DNA of 64,000 nt from Oxyruncus cristatus (Eukaryota > Chordata > Aves > Passeriformes > Cotingidae): positions 1,471,856-1,535,855 of the forward strand of contig VXAY01003154.1 of NCBI GenBank assembly GCA_013399855.1, given 5' to 3'. Positions 53,101 to 64,000 of this stretch are shown one piece after another (within the stretch, counting starts at the first letter, position 1; each line of letters starts with the position of its first letter). The position numbers and the translations under genes were made by a program. The notes beneath the pieces were generated by a model that did not search any database, was not told the DNA's origin, and saw nothing but the letters and a program-made list of their open reading frames with translations.

Positions 53101-56100
53101 ACTCCCCCTTTCTACTCCGAGCACTTCAACTCAAAAAAGACCATACCAGTTCTGGATTTCTGTACCCCCTTATTTAGGCAGAAAACTTGGTATCCTATGA
53201 CATAATGTTCACTGAAACAAAGCAGGAGAAGGATGAATCTGCAAGGTACACGTTACCAAGATGTACAGGTTTTTTAATCAGGAAAGATTAAACCACCTAA
53301 AGATTATTTCATAAATTTTAAGGCTTTCTCTCTTCCCCTTGATTTTTACAAGAGAATCACTAGTTTTCCAAAACCACTCAGTAAGTTGTTTATTACCTCT
53401 TCCCATCAACTCGGTAAAACCATTCAGTCTGGTTCCTGCAACACATGCCACAGAGCAGCAAATAAGGTCTTCCCATTCCCCTTTGCTTACAGATGGCCTT
53501 CAGGCAGACCAGCAATTTGGCTGCTGTGATGATTAAAAGCAGTCTTTGAACTAGGAAGCCAGCGACATCATACTTTCTCAAAGTAAGACAGTTGGAATGA
53601 GAACTGTGGGCGGGAGTGGTGTTTCTTCAGGGATTTGTTGATGGGTTTTGTTCATTTTTTTCCCCCTAAATGAACCTCAGATTGCATTGTTTCTCCTGAA
53701 ACAAGAATTAAAACTGTTAGCGAGAGACAAAAGAAGCTGAACACCAAAAAAGACCTGACAGACAGCACTGACCCAGAGACAAACCTCACAAGAATTACAA
53801 GATGGTTTATTGACTGCACAGTAAATAAGAACAGGATTTTTCATTGGTGTAGAAGACACCCACAAACCCCTCAGGATCTGGAGGGATGGCTCCTGGCAAC
53901 CTATCACCCAGACAGGCAGGAGAACAGCACCAGAACAGCAGAGCTTGGCAAGGGGAGGGAGAACCCACCCACAGTTCTCTAAAGAGTAAAGTAAAGATTT
54001 GTCTGAATTCTTGCCTTAAGACTCTGGACAAGCACAATATGAACAAAACAAATGATACGTTGATGGAGTGGTGCAAACACCCACAATTACGTCAGTTTTC
54101 TTTCATTACCCTGGAAGGCTCATACCTTACCACGAGCCTAATTCCAGGGAAAGCTGCTGGCACCCAAGGCAAGGGTATCGTACTGAAATTTAATGTGCAG
54201 ATTTCTCATGTGTCCACTTTCTCAAATTTTAAATATTTGCATTACCCACATTATTCTCTGTAAGCAGTAAGTAATGGACATAAACAAAGCCTGTGCTCCA
54301 GCTTAAACACAGTATTCCCCAAAGACTCTCCAGGCTTTTTACACCAGCCTCAGCTGTTACAGACACACAGGAGCTATTGCTCCTAAGATACATTATTTAG
54401 TGATCATCACAAGGGGTTTTTTTTGTCTACAGACTCAGTCATTTAAAAAATGAGAAGACCTGAAAACGCATTAAGTACTCTTAATCTGTTAAGGCCATAT
54501 TCAACTTGAGCCAATTTCTTAAAAACTGTTCTGTTTCTTTCTGTAAAATTTCTGTTTTGGAGAGCCACGGAGCAGGGCTGAATGCATAGAGCAAAGACAA
54601 TCACAAGCAGATACAATGAAAACTTGCTCAGCACTACCCAGCAGCATCCTGGGCCTTTAGTTTACCAGTCCTGCTGAAACAAACCTTTCAAAGGGTTCAG
54701 AGAAGTTATCATTCACTTTTTATTGCAATTTAACACCAAGAATAGACACTTTCCAACTTTCCTTGAGAAGTTGTTCAAATACTATTGCAATTTTATCTGT
54801 GAAACCCCAAACCATAATAAGCAGTTTGTCACAGAAAATGCTTGCTAAAAAGAGGTTTAAAAAACTAAATACATCAAGTTTATGGCTTAATTATGTTTTG
54901 TTAACACCAAAACTCACATCCTAAAATCAACAAGCAAATAACTTTTGCTCTATTTGTCTACAAAACATGGTAGGACCAGACACCACTGTATTCCCCTCAG
55001 GGTGTGTGGTTCAGACACTAAGAGTTCCCTGCAGGAACAGAATTTAAATCCCATGATTTGAACAGAGACATCTGATCTAACCTCTTACACACCACAGGTT
55101 ATTACTACATTTCTCCTGTTTACAATGATGAAGACCAACATCTTGTATTTGCCTCTTTGGAAAATTAGTTCTGCAGTCTTCATATCAAGAGGCAAAAAAA
55201 TCTATTTCCATTCTCCGCTTGCCCCAAGCCCATACTGCCAAAAACACGTCCCCAGTTTCCTATCTGCATGCCCTTCCGACAGGGTACTTGGCATGCCTTC
55301 CCTTGCCTGGTATTTCCTCTTTGTGGAGGCAAGTAAGGACTTTTCAGCGTGAAGACTGATAAATTGGATTGTTTTTCTCATCTGGTTTTATCTCCAGATC
55401 TGGAATTAAAAAACTTGATAAAAAATTACCTCTATCCAATGGAGCCACTAATTCCTGTCCCAGCTCTCTCTTCCCTTTGCCCTTCTCAGGGTAAGCTCAG
55501 CTCCCCAAAACCACACCTACTACACAAATCCATGCCCTGATGTGAAGTCCCACTGCTCAGTCTTAGGGTTGTGAGGGGGGACAGATGGAAGCCCTGCTGA
55601 GCTGCCCAGCTTTGCCCAACACTTAATCCCTCCCATGGCCCCTCCTCAATATGAACTCCAGGCCCCAACATCCCTCTTAAAAAAATGAGGCAGCCACTTG
55701 ATTACCAGCCTCAATGTCAAACACTGGTTTTACAGCCACAACAGCAAACTCAAGGCTTCCACCCACTCCTGTTGAGCCTCACAAGTCAACAGCACTGTAC
55801 AAGTCACATTTTCTCTCTCTGCTCATAAAAGGAGTACATAACAGCCTTTTGTTACTTCGAGGTTTTCTTTCAAGTGACAGATTAATTAAAGCTTTCTTCC
55901 TCTTATCAGTTAAGAGATACAATTTCCTTAAAACACATTACAAACATTTATGCATGCATTGATATTCAAGAACGCGTAGCCCAACTCAAATGAAAGGTGA
56001 CGCTTCAGATGAGCCAAGAAACCAGTGTCAGCCTCCATTTCCAGAGCATGAGTCTTGACCTTCAGTATTTTTGCCATTGTCCACAGCAGCTTTGTTAAAT

Positions 56101-59100
56101 AGGAACTTAGTAGTTGAGCATTTGTATTATAGCTATGAATTAATCTAAAGGTGTTTGACAAAGCCTAAGTCTCATTTAAATGTTTTCAGAAATATAGTTT
56201 AAACTGATTTCAAAGTAAAATACTTTGAAATGGACGTAATTTTACCCTGCAGTTTATCAGCAATTGCACCTTCTCTCCAAGGCTCAGCTGACCACCGGAT
56301 TTCCTTGCAAACACCTTCAGAAAGGCACCAGCTCCTCTGCCCAAAGGAACACTCCCCAAAACCAGAGCAGGGATGTAATGAGGCCAGTCAGCCAGGGCGA
56401 GCCAGTGGATCAGTGTGAGGGGACGAGGCAAATCCTCCCTCCCTGATGGCACAGCAGGACCAGTACTCACCCCTCTCCCACCCACCCACCTCATGTTGGC
56501 CAATAACCAAATAAAGCAGTTGGTGACCCAAGCAGGCAAGTGCTGATTTTTGTCAGAGATACCACTTCAGCCTACATTCCAACAGGAGGCTCGCAGGGAA
56601 AGGGGAGGCACTTCACCTCCACAGCTCGGGGATGCCATCACAATTATGAAGAACACATGGAAAAGAAGAAACTAGCTTTTAAGGTGCTAAGGCTAGGAGG
56701 AAAAAGGAAAAAAATCCTGACAACTTATATTATCACTGTGAGAAAGAAAGAAGGCTATGCCAAAGTAGAAATTAATTTAAGCAAAAGTGAAAGAAACTGC
56801 CAGTGTTCAGGTCCCCTCAGGAGCCTTCACAACTCCCTCACTCACATGTTTGTGTTTCTCAGCCTCTTACTTGGTCTTTGAGTTTTTAAGCTTTCCAACT
56901 CCCCTTCTTACCCTCCTACATAAAATTTAAACAATAAATTGTATTTTTTGGGGGGAGGTGGTAGTGGTTTGTTTTGTCTTTCTTTAAAATAAAGTAAAGC
57001 TGATATCCTCATGATAAATCATATTCTCCTGGATGCTGGGATTACAAATTCTCATCTGCAAATTCCTCACAATGAAGTTCTAGGAGCTAAGGAACACTGA
57101 AAGAAAGATAAATTGGAGTTCCAAAATTCTCAGTTTAAAAAGCTTGTTCTTAAGCAATTTCATATTAATATTATCCCTTTAAATAGACCTGAGGACAGAA
57201 CTGGCAAAAGGAAACAACAATGAAATTACGATGCCGAAAGATGTGTCATTAAAAACAATTTTATTCCGCTTCATAGTCAAGAGAACTGGGCACAGGACAG
57301 TCGAGGCACACATAGCAGAGCTGTAAAGAATCAAACAAGCTTCAAACCAACCCAACAGTTTAACACATGCAACAGGTCTAGATGCTTACTAATGCTATGG
57401 GTGCACAAACCCCTCCCTTTTCCATACTGCAAGCACTCAACAAATCAGACCACAATCAATCAGCATTTGGTACATTTAAATTTACAATACCTATAAAGAA
57501 ATACAAAATAATGAATACCCTTTTAAAGACGCTGCCTTCTTGTTGCATTGTGTTTTCTTCCCTTTCTTGGTTTACCTTCCCCTAGGTAATGTTGTATTTT
57601 TCACTGTTTACATGAACAAATATGTACACATTATAGGGGATGTATACTAAAGCGAGTTTTTTCCAAGGGAAAAAAAAAAAAACAAACTGGAAGCCATGAC
57701 TTAGTTTATGAGAAACTTTGAAAAATAACTACAACAGAATCAAACCTCTAACAATAATACTTCAAAAGATCTATCTCCCCTTGTTTTGAGGTAAGACATA
57801 GGGAATAAATGGAGTTACTATTTGAATGATGAGAAAGCAAAATGCAGTAAAACTATTGTACCAGTTCAGTACTACGTATTTCAGATCCAAAACTGAAGCT
57901 ACAAATAAATTTACGTAACTAAACACAGAGAGAAGAACAAGTTTGCTGCTGTTTGTCACAAACTCTATCATGGTGACTGACAAAGCAAGTGGGGGACAAA
58001 AACCAGCCCTTTCCAGAGACCATAATTTAGAGAATAATCAAATTACCGTGTCAAATCTTCAGAACGAGCAATCTCTCCTTCAAAATTGTGCTGATAAGGT
58101 AAGAGGAGGTTTGCTGCAGGCACAACGTGATATCATGACAAGGAGATTGGAAACAACTCCAAAATCCTTCCCCATCTCTGTTTTTTTTTGATGTTTGTGT
58201 CCATTGGACACTATTTCTAACTTCTGGAGGTGGATGAGGTGGCAATTTTTTCACTTTCACCACAAGAAAACAAGTTAATGGTATACTTCAACTCCATTAG
58301 CATCAAGTAACTGTATTACCTAAATGTGAGATGTGTATGTGTAAATTCCAGTTTCACAGTTTCAAAAATCTCAAAAGTCCAATATTAACACAGTTCCCCA
58401 ATAATACAGGGATTTGCCCATCCTGCCCCCATCTCGAGCCCCTATTAGACATGTGCTTTCTTTTACTAACTGCAAGTCCATGCAAATTTCATAAATCACA
58501 AAAACTGTCATACGGGATCACTTCCATAGCCTGCTCTGAAAAGGAGCCATTTTTAAATGCTTTTACTAACAGGTACAACCAGTTTTGCCCCATTCCTGTC
58601 ATATGTTATCTGCTGTGCTTGAATAGATAAGCTCTGCTCTGGGGGAATACAGACCAGAAAAGGAGAAAAAGGGAATTCCTATCTGGATTAGCTCAAAATG
58701 GGTCAGTGGGAACTGAATGGAGTCATCCATCCCTGAACGAAGTTCCTTGGAGATTTCTGCCTTTTGCAGTGACTTGACATGAACTTTTAACAATCAGGCA
58801 CTCAGGAGGGGTGAGATGTGAAAAGACTGTTCCTGCCCTGCTGCAAGTCACCAGAGGGAGGCAAAGAGGCTAACCTTAATTAAATGCTATTACACAAACC
58901 TCAGCAAATGTGGTTTCAGAAGTTGGCCCTCTTCCCCAAAGAAGCTGCTTGCTCTTTTAGCTGGGCCAGCTCGACTGCTTGTGGCTATTTTCCAGCTCTG
59001 GCCTCTGAAGCATTCCCCAGAACGTGACATCTACCAAAAAACACGCATCTCCTTTCTAACACAGCCCAGAATCGTAAAATCAGCCTAGAGAGGGTCAAAG

Positions 59101-61094
59101 AGCACTTAGAGAGCAGTGGCCACTGGAAATAGGAGGAGGAGGTCAGTTGCTGTCCCTGCAGCAGTGAAAAGAGCAGCTGGACTGCAAAACCAAAAGCACC
59201 CTGGCTCACATGCTCCTTTGTCTAAAGCCTACAGTCCATGAAACACCATCAGTCGGCCAGAAGGTTTCCTTCTTTTGGAAAGCCTTGTAAATCACTGCAA
59301 TCTATACTTATCCTTTAATATTCAGTCCTCAAGAGAGATTCAAGTTCTCCTGAACTTGCTGGGAGGACCATCAAGAAAACACACCACAGCAGAAGTCCTG
59401 CTTCCCAGCTGAAGAAGGCACCGCAACACCCAATCCCTACAGCTCTCTCCCATTTCTGTTAATTGAGGCAGGGCCCAAAACCTGCAGCACACAACTGTGG
59501 AACAGAGTTGCCCTTACTGTCAGTAGCTGGTATGAGGTTTTCCACCCTTCTAAAAAGCATCACTTACTTTAATATCTTTACTTTCATACCCCAAGATTTG
59601 CTTGCCATCTGGAAGGCACATTTGGCAAGCCACTGCAAGATTCTGGCACTGATTACACCCTTTGGAGTGTAGTGCACCTTACCCTGATTTCCATTTCTGG
59701 TCTGTAATCACTTGGGTCATTGTTCTGCTAAAAAATACAGAAATGTATTGAAACAATCCTGTATCCTCCATTCAGCAAGGAGCTTCAGGTGTGGCATTCA
59801 TACATACACACACACATACTAACTGGCTGTCATTCAAACTGATTTCCTTAAACAAAGGCCACTATCCCCATTTATTTTGTTTCTCCTTTGTTGTATGACT
59901 AAATTCTCACAAGGAAAGACGGGTTTTTTTGGTGACTGGAGGCATCTCCAGAGCTTTTGGAATCTACAGCAGAGCACAACAAGGTTTAACAATGATGTAG
60001 CTCTCTATATGTTTTTTAATCCTAATTAATAAAAAAAGATGAACATCCAGGTTTCAGAACCAATGCCAGGTTACAATCAAGGACAGAAAAGTGACTTATT
60101 TAGGGCTTAAGACTCAAAACTATACACACACATTACTGTCTGATAATCTCAGCTGGTTTGGTATAACCAAACAGGGCAGAAAACATATTTTCAAAACCTC
60201 GTCTGTAGGCTGAAGCAGAGTCAGGTAAGGAGGGCAAATTCCAGATCAGGTTGTGAGAATGAGGGCTCATCAGACTGAGTGCATTCGGTTTTAACCAAAA
60301 AACAGGTCAGAGCGAGAAAGTTCAGCTTCTCTTAAGAGGAGTCCTTTGTGTCCAAATTACTCCAGGTTCAAGCTTGCTATCAACACTGCTCCTGGCAATG
60401 CTCAGCCTGGCAGCAACTGCTGTAAACTCTCATCACAAGAGCACTCCTTAAGTTAGCCAAGCTTACAGAAAGTCTTCATTCAGTACTTTTTCAATTTGCT
60501 TTACTTTTAATCTTCTTACACCACAGGATTTTTTTCAAAATCCTCAGAATTTAAATCCAATAACACACAGCTCTAGACTTATGTGTTAAAACCACCCCAG
60601 ACAGCTCACCTAACAATTTCAATGAACCTATTACCATATATAAACCCAATTATATTTTTATCAGTAGCAGCCTAGAACTTCATCTCTTCATTGCCTGGAT
60701 GTAAGGAGGTATGTAAGTGACTGCTGGTTTAATAGAGTCTATGTACTAACACAGCATACAGACGTATGCATATAATGATTGCAACGTAGTAATTAAATAT
60801 GCAAATATATTGGGGGTTTAAGTATATTTATATATATTATATGATACCTTAGGTGCATTTAATGCGTTATGTGTATGCATACATGTACACATGGACATTT
60901 GAAAAATATGATTTTTATGTATTAAATCCAAACACAATCTTTTCAACTTCTGGTTACTGCATACATTGACACATGTCAAAAATGACACTCAGAGTATTCA
61001 AGACTAAGGATGTCAATTAAGCCTAGAGACAGTGCCTTAAAAATAGACAAATAACAACTTGGAGATGTTTCAACGCAGAGACGAACCGACCAAT
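50183..61094. other. Intronic DNA without recognisable genes
   Basis: About 11 kb with no recognised exon or repeat family. It contains the AC microsatellite at 52286-52304, a T-run near 52379, a GGGGGGAGG stretch near 56950 and an AT-rich TATATTTATATATATTATAT stretch near 60823. Frames up to 125 codons (53886-54263) have no visible domains. Confidence 0.55.
52286..52304. repeat. (AC)n microsatellite
   Basis: Nine perfect AC units plus one A, in a C/A-rich context. Confidence 0.95.
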
Positions 61095-61275
61095 CCATGG
61101 ATGGAGGAGGCTGCCCAGCAAGGTGGTGCAAGCTCTGTCCTCGGAGCTCCATTTTCAAGACTCAGCTGCTGAAAGCCCTGAGCAGCCTGGTCTGATCCCA
61201 GAGCTGAAAGCTGAAAGCATGCTTTGGGTACAGAGTCAGCCAGACCTCCTTGACAGATCCTGTGACCCTGTCTAC
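61095..61275 (+). mobile_element. CR1 LINE 3'-end fragment, plus strand
   Basis: GGAGGCTGCCCAGCAAGGTG, TTTTCAAGACTCAGCTGCTG and AGCCCTGAGCAGCCTGGTCT follow the forward CR1 3' consensus in order. The end (CTCCTTGACAGATCCTGTGA) is diverged and the octamers are not clean. Confidence 0.85.
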
Positions 61276-63584
61276 TAATTTCTTGACCAAGTCTCCACAC
61301 CCAACACCTTGTGTTAATTATTTTACTGAGTCACTAAAAATAATTATTATGCTCAGATACACAGTTGTCAGTTTGTCAAGCAATTAGATGAAGTTACTAC
61401 ATTCTTCAGCTATTTTGCTAAGCTTTGTATTGGAAAAGGACTACAAATTAAAAGGAATTGTCATACCTTTTCTTCATACAACTGTTTATTATTCTTCACA
61501 GTTTATTAAACACATGCAAAGAGCAAGTCATGAAAAGCCAAAGGAGAGCTATGTTTCCTGTGGGTTTGCCATATAATTCAGCACTGATCAATTAAAACTG
61601 GATAGGGGAGATGGCTTGTGTCTGTCACACAAACAGCTCATGCAGAACAAAATTAAATTTAACAACATGAAGATCTTGTAAGCTTCCACAGGTTTTCATG
61701 CATGTTTCGTGAAGAAGCACAGCAGCTGATCATGTTTTTTCCACAGAAAAGGCATTTGCAGATCATTCGAGTCTCAAAGTTGCCTGTTGCTCATCAAAGA
61801 AAAGGCAAACGACAGAGCAAGGGAGAAACTTCTTTTTTTTATTCTCTTATTTGTCCATTTGATTACCAAGGATCCGGGTGGAGCAGCAGAGCCCACAGCC
61901 CCACAGAGCCACTCACCCCAACATGGCAGCATCTTAAAAGGAAGTGCAAAAGGGACCCTGCAACAAATGCAAGCCTCCGCCAGGGGAATTTGGGAACAGA
62001 ATCAACAGGAAAGAGGAACTGTAAGCCTGTAATGGAAACAAAGGAAAGGCTTCACTCCTCTTCCCACACTAAAAAGTCATTTCTCGAAAGATCTACTATG
62101 AAACTAAGCAATGAAGAAACAAATATTTGGAGCCTTCTACTAAAAGCAAACAAACAAACAAACACCAAACAAAACCAACCTACAAAGCACTACATTACCC
62201 AGGTCCAAAAAAAAAATAAAAATCTGTCAAGCAACATCCTTGTTGTCAACTAACCTTCTGATGGCCTGCTTCTATGATACCAGTGTCTTAACAACTTCAT
62301 TTCAGTCAGCTGGTAATGGAGCCTTGTTTAGAAACATAAAGCTAGAGCATCAAGCAGAACAGGTATGGCAGAAATCCTGATAACCTCAATTGTGCTAACA
62401 ACAAAAAATCTTGATTTATAAACTAGGATCATTCACACAACTTCACAAGGATAGTTACTGTCTGTTGCATTTATCTACTGAAATCAGCAAATTATTGAAA
62501 GAGATTAAATGCAAAAACAGCTACTGTAGAATATGGTGACAGCTCCTGGCCAATGGATTTTCTAACCCCAGCAAGTATGATTCACATGAGTGTCAGAAGC
62601 AACACGCTAAGCAACCACGGCATCACCAGAACATCACTAAGAAATATTTCCTTTAGGGCTGCATAAATTAATATTAATCTACTTATAATTTTAGAAAGGA
62701 ATTCTTCACGTGTAATATAGAAAGAATCTGTTTTGTTCCTGCTTTTCCTCTTCCTTATACCGTTCCCTGTGGAAAGCAAAGCACAGGTTCTTTGCTGGTT
62801 TCCAGAAAGCATTTGTTAAAATGCTTTTCATTTCATTTCAGAAAAGAGATCTACAGAAAATCGAATTCAAACATCAAAATTTCACCCTTTAGTGTACAAA
62901 GACAGAGAAAGTGCAGAACATGCACACATGCAATTTCTATTACAAAATACTGTAGTGTTACAAAAACAAGTGGCTTGTTCAAAATATCAGCCTTGGATCA
63001 AGACTGACAAATGCCCGATCACAAGATCACCAGATGCTAAAACCTACTCCGCCATCAAACATAAAGAAAAGGGCTAAATACCAAGCCTCAAACATTCATA
63101 TGGAATGACAGAACAAGACTGAAAGCTTCTGTAGAAACATCAATGCCCATTTCAGTAAATCTTTCCAGGCAAAGTATGCCACTGAAAATTCTGACTATCA
63201 CTAAGGCAGACACCATTGCAGAGGTCTCTGAACACGGAACTCTCCCCTGAACGGTTTTTGTGCAAAATCCAAACCTCTTTCTTCCAAGCACCTTTACAGT
63301 GGAAATACCCGCACACTACTTTATAAGGCTAGGGACAGGGACCCAGCAAAAACACCCATTCCTCTGTGGTCTATACCAAAGCACGGTCTTAATTGTAAAA
63401 CCTCATTTTTTACTTCAGCTGCGCATGCAAGGTAGAGATTTCTTTCTATTGCGTTCAGACAACAAATGGTTGCAAGAAGCTGCTAAAACCCAAATAAGCC
63501 TTATAACTGGAAGATTTAAATGTTTGTACAACTGCTCATCTTAATACACCCTGTACAATGTTGGCAAGATCATGCCTCAGAGCA
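61276..63584. other. Intronic DNA without recognisable genes
   Basis: Contains the longest open frame of the window (183 codons, 61702-62253, plus). It has a weak start context, no domain and a C-terminus made by a CAAA repeat; I do not call it a gene. Confidence 0.55.
62147..62163. repeat. (CAAA)n microsatellite
   Basis: Four CAAA units plus a partial unit, in an A-rich context. Confidence 0.9.
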
Positions 63585-63868
63585 AGAGCCTTGGCGGCGG
63601 GGATGGAGAGCTGGTATGAAGCCGTCCCCTCTCATCCACCGCGTACGAGGGTCCCTCCCGGGAAGGGCACCTGAGCCGCAGACCGGCATCACATACCCGG
63701 GGGGAAGCCCGAGTTTTAGTTCTCCTTTCAGCCCAAGCGCTGTCAGCCACCTCACCCCCACCCACCTCCCGAGCCCCCCTGGGCAGAAGGGGAAATCAGC
63801 ACTAGAGGACAGAAGCCGATGTCTCAAGGCCGAGGGATGGCAACCACGGAGCGAAGGAGACCAGGAGG

Positions 63869-63875
63869 TGACTCA
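63869..63875. promoter_or_regulatory. AP-1-like motif TGACTCA
   Basis: Perfect consensus heptamer inside the CpG-rich block. Short enough to occur by chance. Confidence 0.4.
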
Positions 63876-63892
63876 CCCCTCCCACACCTTTT

Positions 63893-63900
63893 GGGCGGGG
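63893..63900 (+). promoter_or_regulatory. GC box (Sp1-like) GGGCGGGG
   Basis: Lies in the CpG-rich block next to a G-rich run and close to a CCACACC (KLF-like) motif. Confidence 0.5.
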
Positions 63901-64000
63901 GGGGAGGAAAGCGGGGGAGGACACGGACACCCAGCCGCGTCGGCCCCTCCTTCGAGCTCCGGGTTTGCGCTGCCCCGACCCCGCAGGGACCACGGTGCGC

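Larger units (their letters stand above)
23821..64000 (-). other. APP: APP intron 1, most of its length
   Basis: No exon with the APP signal peptide (hydrophobic Leu/Ala run ending just before Leu-Glu) is visible between exon 2 and the right edge. The whole stretch therefore reads as intron 1, at least 40 kb long. A very long first intron is known for mammalian APP. Six CR1 copies, one SINE and one LTR sit in it. Confidence 0.85.
63585..64000 (-). promoter_or_regulatory. APP: CpG-rich block, probable downstream shore of the APP promoter
   Basis: G+C rises sharply at about 63585, and I count roughly 30 CpG dinucleotides in about 415 bases, whereas the preceding tens of kb are CpG-poor. APP has a CpG-island, housekeeping-type promoter in mammals, transcribed here on the minus strand. 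No APP exon 1 coding sequence is present, so exon 1 and the transcription start are inferred to lie beyond 64000 and this block would be the first part of intron 1. Confidence 0.75.

Noticed and set aside
59065..59110. Another CR1 tail (AGAATCGTAAAATCAGCC)
   Set aside because: Only about 18 bases resemble the octamer region and nothing beyond follows CR1.
61702..62253. Longest open frame in the window, 183 codons on the plus strand
   Set aside because: No recognised domain, weak start context, low-complexity C-terminus from CAAA repeats, and position inside a long intron. Length is within chance expectation for 64 kb.
63570..63993. Minus-strand frames at the right edge as APP exon 1
   Set aside because: None has a start followed by a short Leu/Ala-rich signal peptide ending before Leu-Glu at a donor site. 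They are products of GC-rich sequence.

Overview
This window looks like vertebrate, almost certainly bird, nuclear DNA. It is AT-rich and gene-poor, every long reading frame lacks recognisable homology, and the recognisable repeats are CR1 LINE fragments typical of avian genomes. A SINE with a tRNA-Ile head and a CR1 tail (30281-30411) matches the TguSINE1 type known from songbirds, so a passerine is the best guess.

The only protein-coding sequence I can support is one exon on the minus strand at 23653-23820. It is exon 2 of the amyloid precursor protein gene APP: exactly 168 nt, 56 codons, phase 0 at both ends, with a consensus acceptor and donor. It encodes residues 20-75 (human numbering) of the growth-factor-like domain, including Cys38, Cys62 and Cys73. 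The rest of the window is therefore intron: 1-23652 is the 5' part of APP intron 2 and 23821-64000 is most of intron 1. Exon 3 was not found below 23653. Exon 1 was not found above 23820, but the last ~415 bases (63585-64000) form a CpG-rich block with GC-box and AP-1-like motifs. This fits the downstream shore of the APP promoter, with exon 1 just beyond the right edge.

Mobile DNA in the introns: CR1 fragments on the minus strand at 11024-11075 (weak), 15923-16190, 21893-22130, 25643-25735, 33131-34095 (with decayed reverse-transcriptase sequence), 43825-44685 (ORF2 linker fused to 3' UTR) and 49661-50182; CR1 fragments on the plus strand at 30769-31212 and 61095-61275; the SINE; and a probable solo LTR at 32727-32979 with a perfect 5-bp target-site duplication, whose interior is lost in a 98-base assembly gap. 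Simple repeats, short tandem duplications and A-tracts are scattered between them.

I found no bacterial-type features, CRISPR arrays, operons or intact RNA genes, and nothing that looks like a new multi-gene system. The items most worth checking are the gap-interrupted LTR, the SINE with its related CR1, and the CpG block.
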